Positions 42,043 through 51,001 of a stretch of 64,000 bases of DNA are shown here, in pieces. The stretch is from Whitmania pigra (taxonomy: Eukaryota; Annelida; Clitellata; Hirudinida; Haemopidae): positions 1 through 64,000 of the forward strand of contig JAJTWR010000153.1 of the NCBI GenBank assembly GCA_021613335.1, read 5' to 3'. Every line of letters starts with the position of its first letter. The stretch's first letter is position 1. Position numbers and translations under genes: made by a program. The notes under the pieces were generated by a model. It worked only from the letters and a program-made list of their open reading frames with translations. It was not told where the DNA came from and did not search any database.

Positions 42043-44844
42043 TTAAAAATTATATTTTATTAATATTTCATATATCGGCTTTTGGCCGTAGGTTTTGTTT
42101 ACATAAATTATTCGACCGCCCAGATCAACCTCCGGAAGATAGCGAAATAAATTCATCCCGCCAAGCAATTCTAAGCCAAAGGTTTTTGGTTGGTTCAAAT
42201 TTGTTTCTATGCCAATATTTTCATAGTTAATAAAAGCTCCCGCTCTGATATTTTTGATATAAGTCAGAGACGCAATTTCCCAATCCGGGAAAAAAATTGG
42301 CATACGATATATGGCAAACAGCGTGTTTTGCAAGGGGCTTTTTGCTTTAATTTTAGCGTAACCAAAGCCGGTGTTGATTTCATTTCCATAAACTACATTG
42401 CCGCCTTTGGTTTGGTAATTATAGCTAAGCATAAATGAATGGTTAGGAAAAAATCCGGGGAAGTAAAAAAAACTTTCAAACGTAAAAAGATTGTTTTGCA
42501 AATCTTTGTCAAAAGGCTGCGTTAAATATTTGAAGTTTAAAACCTGAGCCCAACGCGGCGTAAAATCTCGCTCTGCCTTTCTAACCTTGTGTATAAACGA
42601 GAAGCGATACTCAAGCGGAAAAACGATTTTATTTTTGAGTAAACCTTGTTCTCTAGGGGCAAAATTACGCTGGGTGTAATAGGTAGCTACATTGCCAATA
42701 AAACCGTATTGATGGTTATAAGCGTTGAAACTGAGCGGTATAGATAGCGCTAAGTCTAAATAATTCTCGCGCCAATTGGTTTGATAAACAACATTTTTAT
42801 AAAGGTAGTTGGTTTGCTTTGGACGATTCCTATAAGTGATATTAATTATAGGATACAACGCTTTGAAAGACAAACTCGTTTTATATTCCGGCTTTCTTAG
42901 TTCGTTATGGTAATAAACCCCTGTATAAAAACTCATATTGTTAAGCAGGTCGTTGGATTTTAAAAGCAAGCCCGAAGAACCATTATCGTCAAAATCAGGG
43001 CTTATGCTATGAAAATTGAACAAATGCTTTAGCGGATGATAAGGTTTTGAGATATAAACGCTGTCGGGTATGTTGGTAAAAACATTTCCGGTATTTTTTT
43101 GCCGTTGAGCCTCTCCGCCCAAAAAAACAAAGCTGTTAGGGGGTATATCTTTGGGCAAAATGGCCGTTTTGGCTATATTGTATCCGGTTAAACCGTAATC
43201 GTTAAAAAGAATTGATTTTTTATCGCTCGTAATACTCGGATTAAAAGCGCCGTATCTGGAAGCCGTTATAGCGCTTATTTTTTTTGAATCGACAGCTATT
43301 TCGTAAATATTGTTTATTCCGCTAAAATGAGCGTTAAAATAGATTTTATTTCCGTTTATCGTAGGCCTTTCCAGTTGCTGATTAGCGTCTTTTATTAATT
43401 GGATGCTTTCTCCGTCCGTTTTCAGTACCCATAAAGATTTCCCTTTTTCCGTAACCGATATCCAAGCGATCATTCCGTTTTGGTCGATAGTGGGCGTTTG
43501 CAAAAGGTCATTTTTTGTATTTTCAAAAACTTTTAGTATTTGGCCTGTCTGAGCGTCGATAAGAACCAAATTGTTTTGATTATTCAAACCAATTTGCACG
43601 GCAATTATCTTTGTTCCATCGGGCGACAGGGAAGGAGAGAACAGCCTGCTTTTAAAACTCAGCCTTTTTTTCTTTTTTGAGATCATGTTATAAGTACAGA
43701 TGACGTTATAAGCGCGGTTTTTGTAACGCGGATCTTCTCTTATTTCGTCCCAGGCAATGACGTTGTTGGCAAAACTAAAGAAAGGCGTTTCTTGATAAGC
43801 AATTTTAAATAATGTTTTTTCTTTTTTGTTTTGATCAATGATTACAAATCCCCATACCTGAGCTTTGGTTTTTTTCAATGCTAATATTTTTCCGGTTGCT
43901 ATTTCGGCAGGAAAATAATAGTTGCTTTCAAAAGAGGCTGTTTTATTAAGATGAGAATAAGTTTTGCTTTCAATTTGTTGGTCTTGTTTTTCCCAAGCTA
44001 ACCTAATTTTTTCTTGGGTTTGTAAAAAGTATTTGCGCGAACTTTGTCCCGTAAATATCCGCAAAGTTCTTGAAAAGGGATAAAGACGAATCGGTTTTTG
44101 GCGCAGATCCGTAAAAATATCGTTTATTATTTTTTCTCCATATCGGTTGCGCAATTCTGAAACTATCAGGTAACCTGTTTGATAGTAACCGGGTTCAATG
44201 TCTTTATTGGAGCCAAAATAGGCTTTAGAATAACTAAGTTTTTTATGGTTGAGTAAAGAGGTTCGGTAAGGCATAATCCAGTTGGGTTGTCTGCCTCTGC
44301 CGGCATCGGTTAAAGAGGTTTCGATACTTACCGCATCGCCTTCCAAAAACCAAATCGGAATAGCCGCTCCGATATAGCCAAAAAGTATTTCGTCTATTAG
44401 CGGGGTTTTGCCGCCGGTAATTTTGTCGTACTGGGCAACGTGTCGCAACTCATGAACGGCCAAATTATTAAGCCAATCCTGACTATCAGATTGCTGAGAT
44501 GGAGTGGTGTAAAATTGCCCCTTTTTTGGAGCCAGTTGTACAAACCCATTGGCTATAACGCTGCGGTTTTGAAACACAATCGGAATATTTGTTGTCTGTA
44601 AATTAAAATCGCGCCCTATGGCAGGATAGATGTAAGAAAAACTATTAGCCATTCGTTGCGCTTCTTTTTCAAGTTCGTTTGGGTATATCAACTTAAAATC
44701 ATGGTTACTGATTTCCCTCCATTTTACGCTGAGAGGCATTTGATTTGAATCAAAAATTTGCGCATAAACACCTGTTAAATTAATACCTGATGTAATAAAC
44801 ATTAAAAAATTGATTTTTAATGTTTTATATAATTTTATGTTCAT
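42043..44844 (-). CDS. Large surface protein: HExxH peptidase-like domain, TolB-like propeller, C-terminal barrel
   Basis: This 933-residue protein has a signal peptide (SGINLTGVYAQ). Residues 40-250 look like a gluzincin-type peptidase MA domain, with AVHELRHVAQYD as a HExxH zinc motif and IPIWFLEGDAVSIE supplying a downstream Glu. Residues about 330-590 carry repeated WD40/TolB propeller blades (SPSLSPDGTKIIAVQ, RPTINGNKIYFNAHFSG, NPSITSDKKSILFNDYG). The rest has alternating strands and ends YEILIKYNF, an outer-membrane barrel style end. It is probably an outer-membrane or surface metalloprotease-like protein. The substrate is unknown. Confidence 0.75.
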   Translation of the reverse strand: MNIKLYKTLKINFLMFITSGINLTGVYAQIFDSNQMPLSVKWREISNHDFKLIYPNELEKEAQRMANSFSYIYPAIGRDFNLQTTNIPIVFQNRSVIANGFVQLAPKKGQFYTTPSQQSDSQDWLNNLAVHELRHVAQYDKITGGKTPLIDEILFGYIGAAIPIWFLEGDAVSIETSLTDAGRGRQPNWIMPYRTSLLNHKKLSYSKAYFGSNKDIEPGYYQTGYLIVSELRNRYGEKIINDIFTDLRQKPIRLYPFSRTLRIFTGQSSRKYFLQTQEKIRLAWEKQDQQIESKTYSHLNKTASFESNYYFPAEIATGKILALKKTKAQVWGFVIIDQNKKEKTLFKIAYQETPFFSFANNVIAWDEIREDPRYKNRAYNVICTYNMISKKKKRLSFKSRLFSPSLSPDGTKIIAVQIGLNNQNNLVLIDAQTGQILKVFENTKNDLLQTPTIDQNGMIAWISVTEKGKSLWVLKTDGESIQLIKDANQQLERPTINGNKIYFNAHFSGINNIYEIAVDSKKISAITASRYGAFNPSITSDKKSILFNDYGLTGYNIAKTAILPKDIPPNSFVFLGGEAQRQKNTGNVFTNIPDSVYISKPYHPLKHLFNFHSISPDFDDNGSSGLLLKSNDLLNNMSFYTGVYYHNELRKPEYKTSLSFKALYPIINITYRNRPKQTNYLYKNVVYQTNWRENYLDLALSIPLSFNAYNHQYGFIGNVATYYTQRNFAPREQGLLKNKIVFPLEYRFSFIHKVRKAERDFTPRWAQVLNFKYLTQPFDKDLQNNLFTFESFFYFPGFFPNHSFMLSYNYQTKGGNVVYGNEINTGFGYAKIKAKSPLQNTLFAIYRMPIFFPDWEIASLTYIKNIRAGAFINYENIGIETNLNQPKTFGLELLGGMNLFRYLPEVDLGGRIIYVNKTYGQKPIYEILIKYNF

Positions 44845-45320
44845 AAAAAACGATTGATGCTAAAAAAAATAGTATTTAAGGTTTGCTATTTAATGTTTTA
44901 TGTAAATTTTTAATTTATTATTTTTTAGTAAATATTTGGTTATTAGTATTTAATACAAATTTTATTTCAATTGAAAAGGAAATCAAAATCAAAAAAACAA
45001 ACAAATTTTTAAGTTTAATTGACGTTTGCTGCCTGTCAAGTTTTACAACCTGAATAAATTGAATAAACCGACCGGCATGGCCAATGTTTAATCTAAAAAA
45101 GCCAACATTTCAACAAATAAAACCTACAAAAGATGAAGTTAACCGTTCATTTGCGCTTATTACAAGTTTACATAACTTTTTTGGTTTTTTGACAAATTTA
45201 TCTTGCCAAAAAGATTTTTTCATCTACAGATAAACTTTTTCAAGGCATGTTGAAGAAAGTTTGAAAGCAGTTTTGGAGATATGCAAAGCGTTTGTAAAAA
45301 CAAACCGTTTTTATGATTAA
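44845..45320. other. AT-rich intergenic stretch, no gene seen
   Basis: About 476 bp of AT-rich sequence between the surface protein gene and element B. I found no convincing reading frame, RNA gene or repeat here, only the flank of the element insertion. Confidence 0.6.
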
Positions 45321-45364
45321 TGTTAAGTTCAAATTGATTGTAAGAGAGTAAAAAAACTCTCTTA
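45321..45364 (+). repeat. Element end with hairpin, copy B
   Basis: TGTTAAG end at 45321, then stem TAAGAGAGT / six A / ACTCTCTTA (45341-45364). The last A of the stem is the first base of the gene 1 start codon at 45364. Confidence 0.75.
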
Positions 45365-45720
45365 TGATAGAACAAGGCGAATACCGATACCATTTAGCGC
45401 AGGCTAAGGCGCTTCTTGCCTACCTCAAACAGGATCTAGAAAAATACGGGTCTCATCCAAAAGCAACCGCATACGGGCTGAAGGTCAAGGGCAAAACCAT
45501 TGAAATCCTTACTAGTTTTATAGTTTCCTGCCAAGTTTACCTAGGCGAGCTTCTTACCCGCCCTGCTGCGCCCTCAGGGCCTTTGCATCTTTACTGCTAC
45601 CCTACCGACCAGGACATGAAAAAAATGTTTGGCGCAAACTACCTTATGGTTAAATATTATAAGGGCTTGGTTGAATATGATGAAGGGTTGGACAAGCTGA
45701 AAGCTGAAAACTTAATTTGA
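45364..45720 (+). CDS. Element gene 1a (MIEQ family), unknown function
   Basis: A 118-residue protein starting right after the end hairpin (MIEQGEYRYHLAQAKALLAYLK). The first ~60 residues are nearly identical in all six gene 1 copies in this window. The C-terminal part (GELLTRPAAPSGPLHLYCYP, then FGANYLMVKYYKGLVEYDEGLDKL) differs from gene 1b. It looks helical, with a predicted coiled-coil-like N-terminal half. There is no motif I recognise. The ribosome site must lie inside the hairpin. Confidence 0.6.
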   Translation: MIEQGEYRYHLAQAKALLAYLKQDLEKYGSHPKATAYGLKVKGKTIEILTSFIVSCQVYLGELLTRPAAPSGPLHLYCYPTDQDMKKMFGANYLMVKYYKGLVEYDEGLDKLKAENLI

Positions 45721-45726
45721 TAAGAT

Positions 45727-46131
45727 ATGGAAACTCCACAAAACCTAGAGTGGCTTAACGCTCAACCCTTGAGGGCTCAAAACGGCCAAACTTTAAGGAG
45801 CAGAAACGCTGTTATCATAGAACAAGGCGAATACCAATACCATTTAGCGCAGGCTAAGGCGCTTCTTGCCTATCTCAAACAGGATCTAGAAAAATACGGG
45901 TCTCATCCAAAAGCAACCGCATACGGGCTGAAGGTCAAGGGCAAAACCATTGAAATCCTTACGAATTTTATACTTTCCTGCCAAGTTTACCTAAGCAAGC
46001 TTCTTACCCGCCCTGCTGCGCCCGAAGGGCCTTTGCATCTTTACCGCTACCCTGCCGACCAGGACACGAAAAAAATGTTAGGGATAACCTACTTTATGGT
46101 TGAATATAATAAAGGGTTGGGCAAGCTGTGA
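45727..46131 (+). CDS. Element gene 1b (MIEQ family), unknown function
   Basis: A 134-residue paralog of the preceding gene, 6 bp after it, with an extra N-terminus (METPQNLEWLNAQPLRAQNG). The Met of MIEQ is replaced by Ile. The core is almost identical to gene 1a, and the C-terminus is of the other type (RPAAPEGPLHLYRYPADQD ... YNKGLGKL). It is repeated in inverted orientation at 46905-47309. Function unknown. Confidence 0.6.
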   Translation: METPQNLEWLNAQPLRAQNGQTLRSRNAVIIEQGEYQYHLAQAKALLAYLKQDLEKYGSHPKATAYGLKVKGKTIEILTNFILSCQVYLSKLLTRPAAPEGPLHLYRYPADQDTKKMLGITYFMVEYNKGLGKL

Positions 46132-46153
46132 ACCTGAATAAAAAAACCCCGCA

Positions 46154-46600
46154 ATGAAAAGCAACATTAAACAAGAGCTGTTTTCCTTTAGCTACATTCT
46201 TACCATTACCGACAACGGTAACCGTACCAGCAGAACCGAACACCAAAGCCTTTCTTTTGCCAAGCGCAAGGAAATAATCGCCTGTTTAAACGCGATAATG
46301 AGCGGGCTGCAAAAATGGTTGCAGACGGCTAATGTAGAACGTCCCTTTTTCCGAACGGTAGAGACCCTTTTAAAAGAACAAAAACGCTACAAAGAACAGC
46401 CCCTTATTGAGCTGCTTGGTCCGGGCCGTAATCGGGGTATTTTAGTATCGTTTCTTTTTTTGCTTTATACTCCGGGTAGAAACGCGGCAGGGTTATATCG
46501 TAGCGGTCTAGATAGTCGTCTATGGCGTTTATCATCTCTACGGCATTGCGGCGGTACCAGCTTATTTTGCTGCTATGCTTGTTGTTCTGTCCTACGTTAG
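46154..46600 (+). pseudogene. Element gene 2, truncated and fused to junction DNA, copy B
   Basis: It begins MKSNIKQELFSFSYILTITD and follows gene 2 to about residue 88 (KEQPLIELL). From about 46420 the frame runs into inverted Rep DNA of copy C and encodes a meaningless tail (GPGRNRGILVSFLFLLY). This copy shows the true, unshifted N-terminal frame of gene 2, with NGNRTSRTEHQSLSFAKRKE. Confidence 0.65.
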
Positions 46601-46664
46601 GACTTTGGGGGGCTTGTCGCATTTTTTGTTTTTTTTGGCTTCCGGCGTTCTGAGAGCCTCTCAA
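46420..46664 (-). pseudogene. Rep N-terminal fragment, copy C
   Basis: It matches the first ~82 residues of Rep copy A (MRGSQNAGSQKKQKMRQAPQ to KYPDYGPD), cut at the dimer junction. Motifs I-III are absent. Confidence 0.75.
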
Positions 46665-46736
46665 GGGCTGTCTGAACGCGGGCTTTTCCAGTTGTTTCTT
46701 ATATTATCGGGGAAGGCCAAAACGGCCTAAAAGTCG

Positions 46737-46882
46737 TTAAAAAATTAGTTCGTCTTTGGACAGGCCTCTGCGGATGGTTTGGTTAAATCTCCGTAGTTGG
46801 CAGCCCACAGTCGCCCTACCGTGACGATGTCTTTAACAATCTGCCGCGCGGTTTTGGCGTCTTGTTTAATGTTGCTTTTCAT
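46737..46882 (-). pseudogene. Element gene 2 fragment with internal deletion, copy C
   Basis: The start (MKSN) and the C-terminal segment remain, but about 275 bp between them are missing. The join is at a CTTG shared by both sides (near 46865). A two-base insertion is also present compared with copy A. Not functional. Confidence 0.65.
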
Positions 46883-46904
46883 TGCGGGGTTTTTTTATTC
46901 AGGT

Positions 46905-47309
46905 TCACAGCTTGCCCAACCCTTTATTATATTCAACCATAAAGTAGGTTATCCCTAAGATTTTTTTCGTGTCCTGGTCGGCAGGGTAGCGGTAAAGATG
47001 CAAAGGCCCTTCGGGCGCAGCAGGGCAGGTAAGAAGCTTGCTTAGGTAAACTTGGCAGGAAAGTATAAAATTCGTAAGGATTTCAATGGTTTTGCCCTTG
47101 ACCTTCAGCCCGTATGCGGTTGCTTTTGGATGAGACCCGTATTTTTCTAGATCCTGTTTGAGATAGGCAAGAAGCGCCTTAGCCTGCGCTAAATGATATC
47201 GGTATTCGCCTTGTTCTATCATAACAGCGTTTCTGCTCCTTAAAGTTTGGCCGTTTTGAGCCCTCAAGGGTTGAGCGTTAAGCCACTCTAGGTTTTGTGG
47301 AGTTTCCAT
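46905..47309 (-). CDS. Element gene 1b (MIEQ family), copy C
   Basis: A 134-residue copy of gene 1b, nearly identical to 45727-46131, inverted. Here the internal Met is kept (RNAVMIEQGEYRYH), unlike in B. The short C-terminal difference is TCPAAPEGP and KKILGITYF. It is the most complete copy of the 1b type. Function unknown. Confidence 0.6.
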   Translation of the reverse strand: METPQNLEWLNAQPLRAQNGQTLRSRNAVMIEQGEYRYHLAQAKALLAYLKQDLEKYGSHPKATAYGLKVKGKTIEILTNFILSCQVYLSKLLTCPAAPEGPLHLYRYPADQDTKKILGITYFMVEYNKGLGKL

Positions 47310-47315
47310 ATCTTA

Positions 47316-47671
47316 TCAAATTAAGTTTTCAGCTTTCAGCTTGTCCAACCCTTCATCATATTCAGCCAAGCCCTTATAATATTTAACCATAAGGTAGTTT
47401 GCGCCAAACATTTTTTTCATGTCCTGGTCGGTAGGGTAGCAGTAAAGATGCAAAGGCCCTGAGGGCAAGGAGGACAGGCAAGGAGCTCGCCTATGTAGAC
47501 TTGGCAGGAAAGTATAAAATTCGTAAGGATTTCAATGGTTTTGCCCTTGACCTTCAGCCCGTATGCGGTTGCTTTTGGATGAGACCCGTATTTTTCTAGA
47601 TCCTGTTTGAGGTAGGCAAGAAGCGCCTTAGCCTGCGCTAAATGGTATCGGTATTCGCCTTGTTCTATCAT
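47316..47671 (-). pseudogene. Element gene 1a, frameshifted, copy C
   Basis: The frame 47417-47671 encodes the MIEQ N-terminal core to LSCQVYIGELLACP, then shifts frame within a G/C-rich stretch near 47465-47475. The rest, ending ...DEGLDKLKAENLI, is recognisable down to 47316 in another frame. Confidence 0.65.
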
Positions 47672-47714
47672 AAGAGAGTTTTTTTACTCTCTTACAATCA
47701 ACTTGAACTTAACA
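47671..47714 (-). repeat. Element end with hairpin, copy C
   Basis: Same hairpin (47671-47694) and terminal sequence as copies A and B, ending ...CTTAACA at 47714, with one base change in the terminal 20 bp. Confidence 0.75.
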
Positions 47715-47859
47715 CCTTAACCTCTTCTATATCGTATATTTTAACTAAATCCAAGCTATGATTTCAACATTATAATGATAAATTCCAAATTCCAACGATT
47801 CAACATTTAAACATAGTATGTATGCTTCGATTGGGCGTAATGCTCCTTTTGGAGGGACT

Positions 47860-48035
47860 GTTTTATGAATAATGTTAATTGCTAATTCATATCATATTTT
47901 CCGTTACACTCAAACGTATAAAGCAACAGAGTCGATAACGTGATTGGCAGCCACATTTTTTGTATTTAACGTCTTGTTTATCTCGCTGAACTTTAAAATC
48001 ATTGCGACAATCCTCCTCTGTGCCAAAATGTACCG
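47860..48035 (-). pseudogene. IS1595-like transposase N-terminal fragment (probable)
   Basis: A minus-strand frame reads FGTEEDCRNDFKVQRDKQDVKYKKCGCQSRYRLCC, resembling the zinc-ribbon start of IS1595/ISXO2-type transposases (EEDCR...RDKQGVxCKKCG). The rest is missing. Bases 47715-47859 next to it show nothing else recognisable. Confidence 0.45.
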
Positions 48036-48149
48036 TAAAAACTAAAAGTATTCATCATTCAATCTTTAAATTTCAAACAAATATTTAATTTTAAAAATAA
48101 AATGTAAAATTGGCTCAAAATCTATAAATTAATCCGGTTAAAAAAACAG

Positions 48150-49430
48150 ATGGCATTAAGCAGAATTTGGTCGGGTTTTATTGTGGTAGCCATTATTGTG
48201 GCTGCCATTAAGTGTTTTTTTCTGGGGCAAACAGAAATTTTTAGCTGGATAGTTATTGGCAAAGCCGATGATCCTGCCAACTTAACCAAGGTTGACGGCA
48301 TTATACAAACCTGTTGGACTGCCGTTGAGTTATGTTTAAAATTGATTGGAATTTTAGCCTTATTTATCGGATTTATGAATATCGCTGAAAAAGCCGGCGG
48401 TATTCGTCTATTATCGCGAATCATTGGGCCGTTTTTTTCTAAACTTTTTCCTGAAATTCCAAAAGGTCATCCGGCTATGGGGCATATGATTATGAATTTT
48501 TCGGCAAACTTATTGGGCTTAGATAATGCCGCAACCCCGTTTGGGTTAAAAGCAATGGAAAGTTTGCAAGAACTAAACCCCAATAAAAGTGCAGCAAGTA
48601 ATCCTCAAATCATGTTTTTGTGTTTACATGCGGCAGGTTTAAACCTTATTCCTGTAAGCGTAATTGCAATTAGGGCTTCGCAAAATGCAACAGACCCAAC
48701 CGATATTTTTATTCCATGCCTTATTGTTACTTTCGTTGGCACTTTTGCAGCCATGACTATTGTTTCTTTCAAACAAAAAATCAATTTATTTCAACCCGTA
48801 ATCATCACTTGGATAATGGGTTTATCTGCTATCATTGCGTTATTAGTCTGGTACGTTAGCGCCTTAAACGCAACCGATATCAAATCATTTTCGGCATTAT
48901 TAAGCAACGGCTTAATACTACTGGTTTTTTTGCTGATTATTTTAGGCGCATTATATAAAAAAATAGATGTTTTTGACGCGTTTATAGATGGCGCTAAAAA
49001 TGGATTTAATACCGCAGTTAAAATTATTCCTTATTTAGTAGGTATGTTGGTGGCTATTAGTATGCTGCGTACCAGCGGCACATTTGATGTGATAATTTTA
49101 GGAATAAAAAAATTGTTTGCCTCTCTGGGGGCCGATACCCGTTTTGTGGAAGGTTTACCAACTGCTTTAATAAGGCCGTTAAGCGGAGGGGCGTCTCGTG
49201 GAATGATGGTTAGCGCTATGAACGCCTATGGAGCTGATTCTTTTGCCAGCAAATTATCCGGAATTTTTCAAGGCGCTTCCGATACCACCTTTTATATTAT
49301 AGCCGTTTATTTTGGCGCTGTAAACGTAAAAAATTGTCGTTATACAATAGGCTGCATGTTACTGGCCGATTTGATTGGCATTATTACAGCCATTTTATCT
49401 GCTTATCTGTTTTTTGGCCATATCCGATAA
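48150..49430 (+). CDS. SpmA-SpmB fusion (nucleoside-recognition domain membrane protein)
   Basis: A 426-residue membrane protein. The N-terminal half matches SpmA (GPFFSKLFPEIPKGHPAMGHMIMNFSANLLGLDNAATPFG) and the C-terminal half SpmB (VKIIPYLVGMLVAISMLR, ALIRPLSGGASRGMM, IFQGASDTTFYIIAVYFGAV). In sporulating Firmicutes these are two proteins; fusions occur in Bacteroidota, where the role is unknown and may involve peptidoglycan-precursor or nucleotide transport. Both gate domains are intact. Confidence 0.88.
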   Translation: MALSRIWSGFIVVAIIVAAIKCFFLGQTEIFSWIVIGKADDPANLTKVDGIIQTCWTAVELCLKLIGILALFIGFMNIAEKAGGIRLLSRIIGPFFSKLFPEIPKGHPAMGHMIMNFSANLLGLDNAATPFGLKAMESLQELNPNKSAASNPQIMFLCLHAAGLNLIPVSVIAIRASQNATDPTDIFIPCLIVTFVGTFAAMTIVSFKQKINLFQPVIITWIMGLSAIIALLVWYVSALNATDIKSFSALLSNGLILLVFLLIILGALYKKIDVFDAFIDGAKNGFNTAVKIIPYLVGMLVAISMLRTSGTFDVIILGIKKLFASLGADTRFVEGLPTALIRPLSGGASRGMMVSAMNAYGADSFASKLSGIFQGASDTTFYIIAVYFGAVNVKNCRYTIGCMLLADLIGIITAILSAYLFFGHIR

Positions 49431-49541
49431 ATTATCCGTAAAATACCTCATTGGCTTATTTTGGTATAAACCAAATAACCATCAAAAATATTTATTAATA
49501 AACAAAACGACTATCATTTTATAGCGATAAACTATAAAAAA

Positions 49542-49946
49542 TTACATACTTCTGTTTGGATCGTAATGTAATCCCGGCGATAGCCAATAAAGTAAAATAA
49601 TTCTAGAATATCTGTAATTAAAGGGAGCAAAAAGCAGGATGGTAATGCCAAGTATGGCCACAAAATACCAAATATTATCTAAATTTAGCTTTAAGCCCAA
49701 TACGTAGGCGGCCACACACATCGAAATCAATTCAGCAACATTCATGGCATAACTAACAAACATAGCCACGTAAAAATAACCGGGCTCTCGTTCAAATGTT
49801 AATTTACAATGCGGACACGTTTCATTCATTTTTTGAATCTTAAAACTGTAGGTTTTTCCGTTAAATACATTACCTACCCTGCAACGAGGACATTTTGCAT
49901 GACTAAAGCCATACCATTGAGATATGTGTTTAGGTTGTTGTGCCAT
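49542..49946 (-). CDS. DUF983 membrane protein with zinc-ribbon start
   Basis: A 134-residue protein. Two Cys pairs (CPRCRVGNVF and CPHCKLTF) suggest a zinc ribbon. Two or three membrane segments follow (AELISMCVAAYVLGL, IWYFVAILGITILLFAPFNY). The end YSRIILLYWLSPGLHYDP fits DUF983. Function unknown. It is a stand-alone gene. Confidence 0.85.
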   Translation of the reverse strand: MAQQPKHISQWYGFSHAKCPRCRVGNVFNGKTYSFKIQKMNETCPHCKLTFEREPGYFYVAMFVSYAMNVAELISMCVAAYVLGLKLNLDNIWYFVAILGITILLFAPFNYRYSRIILLYWLSPGLHYDPNRSM

Positions 49947-50085
49947 ATTTTTGAAATTTATTTCTCCGAAATTTTAAAAAAATTAATAAAATAAGTCCGT
50001 CTGAGATTGCATAAATCTAACAAAATATTCCTCTGTTCATTTTCAATATACCGCAGCTTATTCAATTTTTAAAGTTTTTATTGCA

Positions 50086-50400
50086 TGATCTGACCTCCTT
50101 CCTTTAAACCGAGCAATTTAAAGTAGAGTTTGGAGCTTATTTTCTTGCAAGTTAATAAATTCTTGTGGAGATAAATCATCCAGCGAACTATGCGGCCTGA
50201 AATGATGCATTCCCAGCTCCAATCCGAGAGTTTATTTTTAGCATCTTCCAAATCTAAAAACCAACTTGTTGAAAAACATTCATCCCCAAAATTACCGTTA
50301 AAATATACATAAGCATTATCGCTTGGTTTGCCCGGTATAGAGAAATCTAAGGCTTCCCGGTATATTTAATAACCTGAGTTCGATTAATATTTTAGGGTAA
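50086..50400 (-). mobile_element. IS3-family element, 3' fragment of orfB
   Basis: On minus, DFSIPGKPSDNAYVYFNGNFGDECFSTSWFLDLEDAKNKL is followed after a frameshift by HFRPHSSLDDLSPQEF and a stop. This is the C-terminal integrase-core end of IS3 orfB, with the catalytic E region eroded (YFNGNF). The terminal sequence starts TGATCTGACCTCC at 50086. The other side is cut where element D begins (50420). Confidence 0.75.
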
Positions 50401-50607
50401 AAACATGTAATCAAAGGAGCGTTCTACATTAGCCGTCTGTAACCATTCTTGCAGCGCGCTCATTATCGCGTTTAAATAGGCGATTATTTCCTTGCGCTTG
50501 GCAAAAGAAAGGCTTTGGCGTTGGGTTCTGCTGGTACGGTTACGGTTGTCGGCAACGGTAAGAATGTAGGTAAAGGAAAACGGCTCTTGTTTAATGTTTT
50601 TTTTCAT
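50392..50607 (-). pseudogene. Element gene 2, truncated, copy D
   Basis: Residues 1-59 (MKKNIKQEPFSFTYILTVAD to TANVERSF) follow gene 2 with several substitutions relative to copy B. Thereafter the frame leaves the element and encodes DYMFLP. Confidence 0.55.
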
Positions 50608-51001
50608 TGCGGTGTTTTTTTTACATTGTCCTTAAGGTCCACAGCTTGCCCAACCCTTTATAATATTTAACCATGAAGCAGGTTATCTCTAACATTTTTT
50701 TCATGTCCTGGTCGTCGGGGTAGCGGTAAAGATGCAAAGGCCCTTCGGGCGCAGCAGGGCGGGTAAGAAGCTTGCTTACGTAGACTTGGCAGGAAAGTAT
50801 AAAATTCGTAAGGATTTCAATGGTTTTGCCCTTGACCTTTAGCCCGTATGCGGTTGCTTTTGGATGAGACCCGTATTTTTCTAAATCCTCTTTGAGATAG
50901 GCAAGAAGCCCCTTAGTCTGCGCTAAATTGTTTTGGTATTCGCGTTGTTCTATCATAAGAGAGTTTTTTTTCACTCTCTCACAATCAATTTGAACTTAAC
51001 A
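50420..51001 (-). mobile_element. Rep element copy D, 5' fragment
   Basis: The end at 51001 matches the other copies (hairpin 50956-50980, weaker stem). It carries gene 1 and the start of gene 2, then stops at 50420 against the IS3 fragment. No Rep is left. It lies directly against the phage tape-measure fragment that begins at 51002. Confidence 0.7.
50621..50956 (-). CDS. Element gene 1 (MIEQ family), copy D
   Basis: The likely start is the ATG at 50956 (MIEQREYQNNLAQTKGLLAYLK), just after the end hairpin; an upstream GTG within the hairpin is also in frame. About 111 residues are more diverged than the other copies in the N-terminal core and have their own tail (EITCFMVKYYKGLGKLWTLRTM). 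Function unknown. Confidence 0.55.
   Translation of the reverse strand: MIEQREYQNNLAQTKGLLAYLKEDLEKYGSHPKATAYGLKVKGKTIEILTNFILSCQVYVSKLLTRPAAPEGPLHLYRYPDDQDMKKMLEITCFMVKYYKGLGKLWTLRTM

Larger units (their letters stand above)
45321..47714. mobile_element. Rep element copies B and C, head-to-head inverted dimer
   Basis: Copy B (plus, 45321-46419) starts with TGTTAAG and the hairpin. Copy C (minus, 46420-47714) ends with the same sequence inverted. The join is at about 46419/46420, where element gene 2 of B meets the Rep start region of C. The outer arms (45321-46141 and 46898-47714) are nearly identical inverted repeats of about 0.8 kb. Both halves lack most of Rep. In C about 275 bp of gene 2 are deleted between CTTG repeats. 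Confidence 0.8.

Noticed and set aside
45341..45364. Element hairpin as a transcription terminator
   Set aside because: The stem is AT-rich except for a GAGAG core, sits at the element edge in every copy and leads directly into a start codon, so an end-recognition role fits better.
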